A program made the translations under genes and the position numbers. The notes under the pieces were generated by a model. It was not told where the DNA came from. It did not search any database and was given only the letters and a program-made list of their open reading frames with translations. Positions 8,289 through 15,867 of a DNA stretch of 64,000 nucleotides are shown here, piece by piece; positions within the stretch are counted from its first letter, which is position 1, and every line of letters begins with the position of its first letter. Source of the stretch: Roseibium album (GTDB lineage: Bacteria; Pseudomonadota; Alphaproteobacteria; Rhizobiales; Stappiaceae). The stretch is from assembly GCA_001404055.1 (NCBI GenBank), contig CXTY01000005.1, positions 467,130 to 531,129 of the forward strand, read 5' to 3'.

Positions 8289-8561
8289 CTACTGGAGAAC
8301 GCGATTGACTGTGTAGTCGCCTTGCAAGATACGATCCGGTAAGCCCTCGGCCAGCTTGGCAACGGCATCTTCGCCGTAGGCGGCAACAAGGTCGGCAAGC
8401 GCTGTAAACATGGCTGCGTGAGCAACCGCATCCGCGTCTACGCCATTGGCTATGGCTTCTGCCCACGCGTCAGAGATAAAGCCAAGTGCAGCGCGTCTGA
8501 TGTCTTCGTCTTCAGCAAATTCGGCTTCCATTGCCGCGTCAGCGTAATCGTCGTTTATCAT
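8289..8561 (-). CDS. Small acidic hypothetical protein
   Basis: A 90-residue, strongly acidic, Ala-rich, mostly helical protein with no signal peptide or membrane segment. It begins MINDDYADAAMEAEFAEDEDIRR from the ATG at 8561, with AAGGT upstream, and has its own terminator. The composition suggests a soluble helical bundle or a protein-binding adaptor. I do not recognise the family. Coding status is supported by start, Shine-Dalgarno and terminator rather than by homology. Confidence 0.5.
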   Translation of the reverse strand: MINDDYADAAMEAEFAEDEDIRRAALGFISDAWAEAIANGVDADAVAHAAMFTALADLVAAYGEDAVAKLAEGLPDRILQGDYTVNRVLQ

Positions 8562-8751
8562 TCGTTACCTTACCGGTCTGTCACTATCGCCCGGAGAAGT
8601 CACCGAAGTGCTTCTGCCTCGAATCTCATGGTCTGATCTTAGCACGGCAATTCGCGCTGATAAGTAACCGTGAACGCAAACTTAACGGCCACCCACAAAT
8701 TTGATTCAAAAGGTTAACTAACTCGTAACAATTTGGGGATTTCTGCAGGAT

Positions 8752-9162
8752 TTATCGCCCATATCGGCTGGTAACATCACTGATTATGACTTCACCTTCG
8801 CTCAGATACTGTCCCATAGCGATACGCGCAGCCTCTGTACACTCCTTATAAGCGACTGAGAAACCACGATAACCCTGGTTAAAACGCTCAATGAATCGGC
8901 GGCGGCGGTTTTCGTCCAGCGTTTCGGCGTCAAGGAAGTCTTCCATCCGGTCGCGCCAGGCAGGGGTGTCAGCCTGTTCACAAAGCGGGCGCAGAAAATG
9001 AAGAGCACCGAAAATCTCGGACAAGCGCATCAATTGCTGCTCATAAGGGGGCGCATCGGAAGAAATGTCTTGCGCAAGGACGGGTTGCCCCTGGAGCAAC
9101 AAACCGAAGACCGCAACAAATGCGGTCCGCTGAAGGACTAATCGCGAGCACTTTTTCTTCAT
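8752..9162 (-). CDS. TIGR02301 family periplasmic protein
   Basis: A 136-residue secreted protein. Residues 1-30 are a signal peptide ending QPVLAQ. The mature part shows the family pattern I associate with TIGR02301, which is found in Hyphomicrobiales: PPYEQQLMRLSEIFGALHFLRPLC, a WRDRMEDFLDAE segment, RRRFIERFNQGYRGF and a second Cys in YKECTEAA. The two cysteines could form a disulfide in the periplasm. Function is unknown for the family. The gene is monocistronic between a small acidic protein gene and a DUF3179 gene on the same strand. Confidence 0.75.
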   Translation of the reverse strand: MKKKCSRLVLQRTAFVAVFGLLLQGQPVLAQDISSDAPPYEQQLMRLSEIFGALHFLRPLCEQADTPAWRDRMEDFLDAETLDENRRRRFIERFNQGYRGFSVAYKECTEAARIAMGQYLSEGEVIISDVTSRYGR

Positions 9163-9200
9163 GGGCGGATCATGCTCACAGACCGCGTTTGCTGCAAGAC

Positions 9201-10229
9201 CTATGGAGCCTTGATCCCAAGAATTGGTAAATCCGGATGGAATGCGTGAACGACAAATGCAAAGGTCACGTCATGAACCAGGGATTTTTCACCTGTACTT
9301 CCAGATCTTAGGGCCTCAACAGAACCAATTAAACGCCCCTGTCCGGTGTCGCTATTGTCCAGGATGGAGGCTTGCTCCCCAGTCCATCGCAGCTGGACCT
9401 TTTCTGAAAGCGCCACGGATTCGGAATTCCGGACATGATCCAGAGTGGCTGCAAACGTCTGCTCTCCATCGCGAACAACCACGACCCGGGCCATCGGGTT
9501 GATATGTTCAGGCAAGTCTCCCTGGTAGAGAGGGTAGGGCGCTGATCGGCTGTCATATCCGACATAAGGGTTCCGGCCATAATCGCGGCGCGCTGGTTGA
9601 GGGCGAGCCAGAACCAGGGCATCCGGATGTTCTTTTTGAAACGCACCGAATGCGACCACACGGGACGGGAGCATCTTCAGTTGCCGTCCTGAAAGTGTGC
9701 CGACAATCCCTTCACCGGTGAATTGTTGCCACCAGCTCTCTGTCTGCCGGTCATACATGACCAGATCTGAATTGCGTAGAAGGCCAGTCGTACCGAAATC
9801 GAGTATCTGTTTGTCCAGGCGGCGATCAAAGGCAATGGAGGAGTTACATAAGGGGCAATAGGTCACCGAAACCGGAACACTTCCGATCTCATCGTTGACG
9901 ATCTCGTGCCAGATCAGGATCTGGAGTGGGTAGGCCTTGACGGTATCATCCTGAAACACCTGTATGACCGGTTCCCTATCTGTCAGCCAGGTAACGTCAC
10001 GGGCGCGTTCAAAGCTTGGATTGTCGATTGAGGGAATACCGTCTTTTCGCGGGCCGCCGGAAAAGATCGTCTCCAGATTGATGGTCGTCTTGGAAAAGTC
10101 AGTCGTAAAACCACCCCGGCGCCACTGGTCCGGACTAGCAGCAACTGAACTTGCCAGGAGACTGAGCATCAGCGCCGCAAGTGCAAGTATCCCGGGCGGG
10201 GTGGTTTGAGGCGCTATCTTGTTCGGCAT
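9201..10229 (-). CDS. DUF3179 domain-containing secreted protein
   Basis: A 342-residue protein with an N-terminal signal peptide (hydrophobic 13-31, cleavage near AAS). The DUF3179 hallmark is clear: YPLQILIWHEIVND, then SVTYCPLCNSSIAFDR with CPLC at 125-128, then WWQQFTGEGIVG. The CxxC pair suggests a metal- or redox-binding site, but the family has no assigned reaction that I know of. It lies immediately upstream of the TIGR02301 gene on the same strand (about 40 bp), so the two secreted proteins may be co-transcribed. Confidence 0.8.
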   Translation of the reverse strand: MPNKIAPQTTPPGILALAALMLSLLASSVAASPDQWRRGGFTTDFSKTTINLETIFSGGPRKDGIPSIDNPSFERARDVTWLTDREPVIQVFQDDTVKAYPLQILIWHEIVNDEIGSVPVSVTYCPLCNSSIAFDRRLDKQILDFGTTGLLRNSDLVMYDRQTESWWQQFTGEGIVGTLSGRQLKMLPSRVVAFGAFQKEHPDALVLARPQPARRDYGRNPYVGYDSRSAPYPLYQGDLPEHINPMARVVVVRDGEQTFAATLDHVRNSESVALSEKVQLRWTGEQASILDNSDTGQGRLIGSVEALRSGSTGEKSLVHDVTFAFVVHAFHPDLPILGIKAP

Positions 10230-10321
10230 GCGGGGTCCCCAAAAACAGAGTACTTGCCGCTATCGTCCCAAAAACGGGCAGTGAAGGGGAATCACAGAAC
10301 CGCAAACCTCCGTGAACCGGA

Positions 10322-10744
10322 TCATGCTTGCATTAAGCGTCGGATCCGTTGGGGTGTTCCCGGGGTTGTCTGAAGATTGTCGATATCTGAGGGCAGTATC
10401 CACCTGGCGTCTGCGGCATCATCACCGGCCGATACTTCACCTGACAGATAGGGTCCGCTGAAGACTGTCAGGACGTAATGGGAGGAAACCAAACCCGCAT
10501 CATCTCTTTGGATGGAATCGAACGTTTCAACCGGAACCCCGAGCCCGGCTTTCACACCGGTTTCCTCAAGGAGTTCCCGCTCCGCAGCGTTCCGGAGGCT
10601 CTCACCAAGTTCGACAAGCCCACCTGGCAGGCTCCAATAGCCCTTGAAGGGCGACTTGCCGCGCTTGATCATCAGCACAAAATCGTCCCTGACGCACAAA
10701 ACGCTGACGCCGATACGCGGTGCATCTGGATAGTGCCGGGACAT
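10322..10744 (-). CDS. Nudix hydrolase
   Basis: A 140-residue single-domain Nudix pyrophosphatase. The Nudix box is complete at 42-64: Gly42, Glu48, Arg56-Glu57, Glu60-Glu61 and Gly63. The N-terminus RIGVSVLCVRDDFVLMIKRGKSPFKGYWSLPGG is typical of ADP-ribose or NUDT1-like members that cleave nucleoside diphosphates linked to another moiety. The substrate is not resolvable from sequence. The gene is preceded on the minus strand by the 10799-11311 hypothetical gene, with an inverted repeat in the 54-bp gap. Confidence 0.88.
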   Translation of the reverse strand: MSRHYPDAPRIGVSVLCVRDDFVLMIKRGKSPFKGYWSLPGGLVELGESLRNAAERELLEETGVKAGLGVPVETFDSIQRDDAGLVSSHYVLTVFSGPYLSGEVSAGDDAADARWILPSDIDNLQTTPGTPQRIRRLMQA

Positions 10745-10771
10745 GGAAAGCCTCGAATAGAGGAAAGTGGT

Positions 10772-10801
10772 TAGGGTTCGAAACCAAAAAACTGAACCCT
10801 A
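10772..10801 (-). repeat. Inverted repeat after the hypothetical gene stop
   Basis: TAGGGTTC (10772-10779) and GAACCCTA (10794-10801) form an 8-bp perfect stem with a 14-base loop. The right arm includes the stop codon of the gene at 10799. There is no U-tract after the stem on the minus strand, so it may be a processing or stability hairpin or a weak terminator. Confidence 0.4.
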
Positions 10802-11311
10802 GGCAAACAAGGCGTCAATTTCCGCTTGAGCACCATCGCCTTCGTGCTGGGTCGCTTCCGGTTCAACATGGCCGTGAATGACCGCGCCGGCAACTGCAAT
10901 CAAGGGCTTGATCTCGTGGGTCGCCTTGTATGCGACTTCGCCTGCAACAGCACCCGGGTCCGGGGCATCACGCAACTGATCCTGGATCTCAACGACGAGC
11001 GTATTAATCTCGCCCACTTGCGTTTCAAGGTGCTCGCGAAGGTGAGTCGGGGCGGCATGATAGGCCTGGATCGCCAGTTGTTTGTCTTTGAAAGTCGAAT
11101 TCTCGAAATGCCCTTCGTAGTCCAAAGGCCCCCATTCGAGAACGTCTTCGGCGCAGTCTGGCATGTCGGGAAGCATCTCAAGAAGCATCATGACTTCGTT
11201 GAAATGATTGAGATAGTCAGTCGCAAGGCCGGTCTGGGCATTGATGTTTGCCTGTTCCAGCCTATCGGCTGCCAGATCTCCGGCGCCCAAAACTGGATCC
11301 AAACAGTCCAT
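10799..11311 (-). CDS. Conserved hypothetical acidic helical protein
   Basis: A 170-residue soluble, acidic, largely alpha-helical protein. I place the start at the ATG at 11311, five bases after a purine-rich AAGGGGG; an in-frame GTG at 11317 is the alternative. Notable segments are YLNHFNEVMMLLEMLPDMPDCAEDV and FENSTFKDKQLAIQAYHAAPTHLREHLE. There is a single Cys near residue 54. No signal peptide, membrane segment or catalytic motif was seen. The pattern looks like a conserved alphaproteobacterial protein of unknown function, but I cannot name a family. Confidence 0.55.
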   Translation of the reverse strand: MDCLDPVLGAGDLAADRLEQANINAQTGLATDYLNHFNEVMMLLEMLPDMPDCAEDVLEWGPLDYEGHFENSTFKDKQLAIQAYHAAPTHLREHLETQVGEINTLVVEIQDQLRDAPDPGAVAGEVAYKATHEIKPLIAVAGAVIHGHVEPEATQHEGDGAQAEIDALFA

Positions 11312-11430
11312 TCCCACCCCCTTGTTATTGACTTGAGTCCCAAGCTACTTCTTTTTTGTTTCCAATTGCCTAACTTGAAGGCAGCTTGTGGCCGATAGAC
11401 CAAATAAACGGTCGTGAATTGGAGAGACAA

Positions 11431-12171
11431 ATGTGTGGCCGCCTAGCCCTTACGACACCACCGGACGCGGTGAGGGATTTTTTCAGCTACACGGATCAAC
11501 CGAATTTCCCGGCTCGCTACAACATTGCCCCCACCCAGCCGATCGCAACCGTTCGGTACGAATATGGAAAACGTAGGTTTCATCTATTGCGCTGGGGGCT
11601 CATTCCATCCTGGGTCAAAGACCCGGCTAGCTTTACGTTGTTGATCAATGCAAGAGCTGAAACCGCGGCAGAAAAGCCTTCATTTCGGGCCGCTATGCGC
11701 CATCACCGGTGTTTGATACCAGCAAGTGGTTTCTATGAATGGCGACGCACACCGGAAGGCAAACAGCCTTTCTGGATCCATCCTGCCGACGGTGAAATCA
11801 TGGCATTTGCCGGACTGTGGGACACATGGTGCGATCCCGATGGTGGCGACATGGATTCAGGTGCAATTCTTACGATCGGCTCTAACCGGATGATGTCCGC
11901 AATTCACCACCGCATGCCGGTGATCCTGAAACCGGATTCCTTTGAAACCTGGTTGGATACCGCCAATGTCAACGTGCGGGAAGCCAAGAAGATGCTCCGA
12001 CCTATCGAAGATGACTACCTTGTGGCCACCCCGATTTCCAACCGCGTCAACAAGGTCGTCAATGATGACGCAAGCATACTGGAACCTGTCGAATTGAGCG
12101 AAAAATCACCGCAATCAAAGCAGGCGAAATCCGAAAATAAGACGGACAAGAATCAGCTTGATCTGTTCTGA
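11431..12171 (+). CDS. SOS response-associated peptidase (SRAP/YedK/HMCES family)
   Basis: A 246-residue SRAP protein. Known members form a thiazolidine crosslink through Cys2 with abasic sites in single-stranded DNA and shield them from breakage. All key residues are visible: Cys2 (MCGR, exposed after Met removal), Asn73 in INARAET, Glu103 in SGFYEW and the His159/His160 pair in IHHRMP. The ATG at 11431 with GGAGAG is required, because Cys2 must be N-terminal; the longer frame from 11386 is wrong. The last 30 residues are a charged Lys/Ser/Gln-rich tail ending QLDLF, which resembles a beta-clamp-binding peptide (Q-L-x-L-F), an interesting but unproven point. No LexA box was seen upstream. 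Confidence 0.9.
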   Translation: MCGRLALTTPPDAVRDFFSYTDQPNFPARYNIAPTQPIATVRYEYGKRRFHLLRWGLIPSWVKDPASFTLLINARAETAAEKPSFRAAMRHHRCLIPASGFYEWRRTPEGKQPFWIHPADGEIMAFAGLWDTWCDPDGGDMDSGAILTIGSNRMMSAIHHRMPVILKPDSFETWLDTANVNVREAKKMLRPIEDDYLVATPISNRVNKVVNDDASILEPVELSEKSPQSKQAKSENKTDKNQLDLF

Positions 12172-12252
12172 TCAAGTCGCTTGACGAAGAATTACCGTGC
12201 AAAGTGTGAGCTCAGGTTATAGGGGAGAGGCAGTTCGGGTAAGGAATAAGAA

Positions 12253-13119
12253 ATGACCGAGAGAGACGATCCGCTCCCTGAAGAAGTACCTGAAGATGCG
12301 ACACTGGATGAAGCCCTGGCAGAAGCCTACAACAGGGGGCTGGAGTTGCAGAGGTCGGGAGACCTTGAAGGTGCAGAAGAGGCTTTTCGTCTGGCCCTTG
12401 CACTCGATCCGGAAGATACCGGCGGGGTCAGTATTCGTCTTGCAGCGATTGGCGCAGAGCGGGCGCCGGAGAAAATGCCGGATGCTTATGTCGCAACGCT
12501 CTTCGACCAACATGCGGACGTGTTCGACGAGATCCTTGTGGATGGGCTCGGCTATTGTGTCCCCTTGCTCCTGCGCGAGTTGATTGGCCGATTGAAAATC
12601 GGACCGTTTGACCGCCTGCTCGATCTCGGCTGTGGCACGGGCCTGACCGGCATGGCTCTTGCCGATTGTACTGTGCATCGTACGGGTGTCGACCTGTCGG
12701 AGCGCATTGTCGAACTCGCATTTGATCGACAGGTCTATGATGATCTCTATGTCGGTGAAGCTGTTGAATTTTTGGAAGAATTTGAAGATGATGACGGCGT
12801 GCGCGAGAAATGGACACTCGTTGCTGCGACAGACGTCTTCCCTTATCTTGGCGCGGTCGAGCCGTTCCTGCAGGCCGCTGCCGAACGTCTTGTTCCGCGA
12901 GGGTACCTCGCGTTTTCAACCGAAACCCTTGATGAAAAGGTTCTAGAGGGACGGTCTTATATGGTCGGGCCGAAAAATCGTTTTGCGCAAGGCGAAATCT
13001 ACATTCGTTCTGCCTTGAATTCAGCTGGGTTCGAAATCCTGGCCATGGATCCAATCACCGTACGGCAGGAGGACGGCTATCCGGTTCCCGGTCACCTTGC
13101 GGTCGCACGGTTGATTTGA
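12253..13119 (+). CDS. TPR-repeat class I methyltransferase (COG4976-like)
   Basis: A 288-residue protein with an N-terminal tetratricopeptide unit (about 21-57: AYNRGLELQRSGDLEGAEEAFRLALALDP) joined to a SAM-dependent methyltransferase domain with LLDLGCGTG at 122-130 and TGVDLSERI after it. This architecture is the predicted TPR-methyltransferase COG4976; its substrate is unknown. It is acidic at the N-terminus. AAGGA at 12241-12245 precedes the ATG. It follows the SRAP gene by about 80 bp and could share its transcript. It ends facing the caspase-like gene, with a compact hairpin in between. Confidence 0.8.
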   Translation: MTERDDPLPEEVPEDATLDEALAEAYNRGLELQRSGDLEGAEEAFRLALALDPEDTGGVSIRLAAIGAERAPEKMPDAYVATLFDQHADVFDEILVDGLGYCVPLLLRELIGRLKIGPFDRLLDLGCGTGLTGMALADCTVHRTGVDLSERIVELAFDRQVYDDLYVGEAVEFLEEFEDDDGVREKWTLVAATDVFPYLGAVEPFLQAAAERLVPRGYLAFSTETLDEKVLEGRSYMVGPKNRFAQGEIYIRSALNSAGFEILAMDPITVRQEDGYPVPGHLAVARLI

Positions 13120-13120
13120 T

Positions 13121-13139
13121 CGACAAAACTTAGTTGTCG
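13121..13139. terminator. Compact hairpin between convergent genes
   Basis: CGACAA (13121-13126) and TTGTCG (13134-13139) form a 6-bp stem with a 7-base loop. It sits one base after the methyltransferase stop and covers the stop codon of the convergent caspase-like gene. A possible bidirectional terminator, although no long U-tract follows. Confidence 0.35.
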
Positions 13140-14899
13140 TTCTGTCCCTTGTTTAAAAAATAGAATTCCCGGCGAAGTGCGGAATTGTGCCAAGGCGATT
13201 GCGAGCCTTGGGTCGCAGCATAAACATCTGCCTTGACCCGTTTCAGCATGATCTCGATTTCCAGCCCTGGTGTTTCGATATGTTTTAAAAGCGCGATGGT
13301 GAAGGGACTGTTGTCTTCATCGCCGTCCAGAGCAACTTCGCCAGGTGCAGTGGCAAACCCGATCAGAATATTGCCCCCGCCAGCGACAGGCGCAGCGAGA
13401 CCGCGTTTGACAAAGGAGCTTCTGCTTGCGCCAAGCGTACGGGAGAACCGGCGTGAAAGCGGGTTATCTCGGCAGGCGTCCAAAAGCGCAATCGACAACC
13501 TTCCAGGCGCATTCATGTAATTGAGAACCATCCCAAGCTCGATCGTCTCGAAATCGACGGAAGTGGCATCTTCGAGTTTTGCATCAATGGGAATGAGAAA
13601 ATTCTTGCCCCCCATCTGCATTGCATGACCCGCATAAAAGAACAGCGCAACATCGGCGTCCTGAATGTTGCGCACAAATGAGCGGATCGTACCCTCCATG
13701 GCACTCTTGCTCTGGTCCAGGCCTTGAATGACTGTGAAACCAAGCCGTTCAAGAGTTTGCGTCAGGTCGTTAGCGTCGTTTTTTGGGTTTGGCAGAATTG
13801 GGGCGTGCTCATAAGCCGAATTTCCAAACACCAGCGCGACGCGTTTGCCATCAGGCAGGTTGGTGACAATATTTTCCAGTTCATTTTCTTGAACGTGATC
13901 TTCCTTGGGTCCAATGATTGGGACATCAACGATCTCGATTTTCTTTTCTGGCGCCTTCAGATAGGTGCCATGAGCCCAGCCACGCATGCCGTTTTCAAGT
14001 TCTATCTCTATCCAGGCACCTTGCTGTGCCAGCATTTGAACTTCGGTGCCCTTCAGCATTCGGGCGATTTCAGGAAAGTTTGTGCCAGCACCGGCCCGAA
14101 GCGACAGAAACGTGTCGCCGCTTCTGCTCAAGTCGCCAACGACCCCCAGTTTTGGTGGACTGATTGTTCGTTTGGAAACCTGCGGCGGCGTAATGATGGG
14201 CGGGGTGACGGTCGGTGGACTGGTTGGAAGAGACGTGATGTATCTGCTGTGAGCCCAGCCTGAACGGCCATTGGTCAGGGAGACATTGAGCCACGACCCG
14301 CTTCTTCCAAGGATCGTCAATCTCGTGTTTGGTCCCATCCGCGCAATTTCCTGGTACCGGCCACCTGGACCCGTGCGCAAGGATAGATAATTGTCGCCTC
14401 GAGGATTGAGCCCGGTGACATAACCTTGCGGAGATTGCTGCCCCGCGCCGCCGCTTCCTCCGGGCTCGTCAGTGATGCGGGTCGCAGCGAATAGAGACTG
14501 TGAACCGCCACCGGTGACGCCAGTCGCGGACCACACAACAAATTGAAATCGTTCACCATTGTGGAAATAGCTGTCATGCGGAATGGCACCGCTGGAAATC
14601 AATTGGCTCTTGTAGGTGTTGCCTGCAGCCTGGTTCATCCAGCCTATCGTGATGGCGTACCATCCGTTGTTGGATTGAAAGACGGTTGTTTGGGGAAACC
14701 GGTTTGAATAACCGCGCGCCACGGAAACGGCTGCATTGGCATCCGGACGGCTGGCTACAACAAGCCAGCCGTTGTTGCCGCCGGGCATGACGGCTGCACG
14801 TGCCACATCAATGTAGACACTGCCAAGCAGGCAGATTGAAATCATCATCAATGCGAGAGATCTGAATATGTAAGCGGCGCTGAAGATACTGCGGGTCAT
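13130..14899 (-). CDS. Secreted caspase-like (C14) protein with SPOR-like and two SH3b domains
   Basis: A 589-residue protein from the ATG at 14899 (GGGAG upstream). It starts with a signal peptide or anchor (residues 1-36). A region resembling a SPOR fold follows (about 42-90, WLVVASRPDANAAVSVARGYSNRF), then SH3b domains at about 158-222 and 252-315 (both with YLSLRTG/FLSLRAG and RGWAHGTYL-type signatures). A metacaspase-type C14 peptidase domain is at about 352-582. The catalytic dyad is His425 in FFYAGHAMQ and Cys476 in ALLDACRDNP. The layout suggests a cell-wall-localised protease acting in the periplasm. Bacterial caspase homologues of this type are widespread but mostly uncharacterised. 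It is transcribed alone. Confidence 0.85.
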   Translation of the reverse strand: MTRSIFSAAYIFRSLALMMISICLLGSVYIDVARAAVMPGGNNGWLVVASRPDANAAVSVARGYSNRFPQTTVFQSNNGWYAITIGWMNQAAGNTYKSQLISSGAIPHDSYFHNGERFQFVVWSATGVTGGGSQSLFAATRITDEPGGSGGAGQQSPQGYVTGLNPRGDNYLSLRTGPGGRYQEIARMGPNTRLTILGRSGSWLNVSLTNGRSGWAHSRYITSLPTSPPTVTPPIITPPQVSKRTISPPKLGVVGDLSRSGDTFLSLRAGAGTNFPEIARMLKGTEVQMLAQQGAWIEIELENGMRGWAHGTYLKAPEKKIEIVDVPIIGPKEDHVQENELENIVTNLPDGKRVALVFGNSAYEHAPILPNPKNDANDLTQTLERLGFTVIQGLDQSKSAMEGTIRSFVRNIQDADVALFFYAGHAMQMGGKNFLIPIDAKLEDATSVDFETIELGMVLNYMNAPGRLSIALLDACRDNPLSRRFSRTLGASRSSFVKRGLAAPVAGGGNILIGFATAPGEVALDGDEDNSPFTIALLKHIETPGLEIEIMLKRVKADVYAATQGSQSPWHNSALRREFYFLNKGQNDN

Positions 14900-15103
14900 G
14901 CTGGTCTCCCATCGCCAGCAAACCCGTTTCCGCATAATAAGGCAGTTCAGTGGGAACGGAGAACTTACTGGTGTGTCGATCAAACTCTACATCTGACCGA
15001 GTATGCCACGGCTTTTCCCACCTTTCACAAAATTGCGTTTTTTGAAAACGGAGTTCAAAAGAGTGACGCTTGTCCTCGCACGGGCACGCGTCACTCCCTT
15101 GTG

Positions 15104-15535
15104 TCATTCGGTGCGTTTCATCTTCAAATACGGTTCACCATTCGAGGTTTTCTTGATGGCGATTCCGTCACCACCAATGACGCAATTCACGCGGCTGCGA
15201 TGGGAGGAAAAACTCTCGAAGGTCACGACATCCACGGCTTCGTCGAACTGAATACAAACACGCAGGTCGTCGGAACCGCCGAGCTTGGATAGCCCGATGA
15301 TCTCACCTTCAAAAGGCTGGCTCATATAGACACCCGACACCCGGTCACCGAGAGAGAATGGTAACTGCGTTGCAGCAGAAGCTGCAGCAGTTGCCGTATT
15401 CCAGTCGCGAAATCCATACTGGGCTGAGAGCAGTTCCAGGGACTGGCTGTGTGTCACAACCTGCCCTTTTTTCGCCAGCGCCGCGCGAAGACGCTTGGCC
15501 TGAGCCTTTAGGTCCGTAACGCTTGGGAGCGTCAT
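15104..15535 (-). CDS. Glyoxalase-superfamily-like small protein, function unknown
   Basis: A 143-residue cytoplasmic protein beginning MTLPSVTDLKAQAKRLRAALA at the ATG at 15535, with GGAAAGG upstream. The first 50 residues (QSLELLSAQYGFRDWNTATA) match a short module that databases often label 'glyoxalase superfamily' in alphaproteobacteria and plasmid-borne genes. The second half is rich in beta strand (GDRVSGVYMSQPFEGEIIGL) and resembles an SH3-like fold. No catalytic residues can be named. The longer frame (start at 15628) is rejected because the conserved module begins at 15535. Confidence 0.6.
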   Translation of the reverse strand: MTLPSVTDLKAQAKRLRAALAKKGQVVTHSQSLELLSAQYGFRDWNTATAAASAATQLPFSLGDRVSGVYMSQPFEGEIIGLSKLGGSDDLRVCIQFDEAVDVVTFESFSSHRSRVNCVIGGDGIAIKKTSNGEPYLKMKRTE

Positions 15536-15735
15536 AATTTGTACCTTTCCAAGAAAGGCAGGCGATCTGAATGGGGCCCGCATTACCATCTGCCTGCACA
15601 TCCTTGTGAAGGTCGATAGGGGTCGCAAATCTCTGCGAGAGGGGATTCACCAAGGCATTTGCCCACGGGCGGCAGGTTCCCTCAACCTGGCGCAGGCATA
15701 TGCCGAACAGCCCAAACTGTCAATGAGGCAAAAAG

Positions 15736-15755
15736 AAAGCCGCAGGCGCGGCTTT
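15736..15755 (-). terminator. Rho-independent terminator of dnaA
   Basis: AAAGCCGC (15736-15743) and GCGGCTTT (15748-15755) form a perfect 8-bp stem with a 4-base loop. On the minus strand it is followed by CTTTTTG. It lies 113 bp after the dnaA stop. Confidence 0.75.
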
Positions 15756-15867
15756 AAGGAGAGGGAGGTTTAGATGAAACACCTGGCGGTAACACCGCCC
15801 GGAGCTAAATGCGGGAGCGGGCGGACCCGCTGCCACTGGTTGTCGGGGGAGGGGACCCCGAAACAGG

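Noticed and set aside
12428..13054. 208-residue minus-strand ORF
   Set aside because: Shadow of the TPR-methyltransferase gene.
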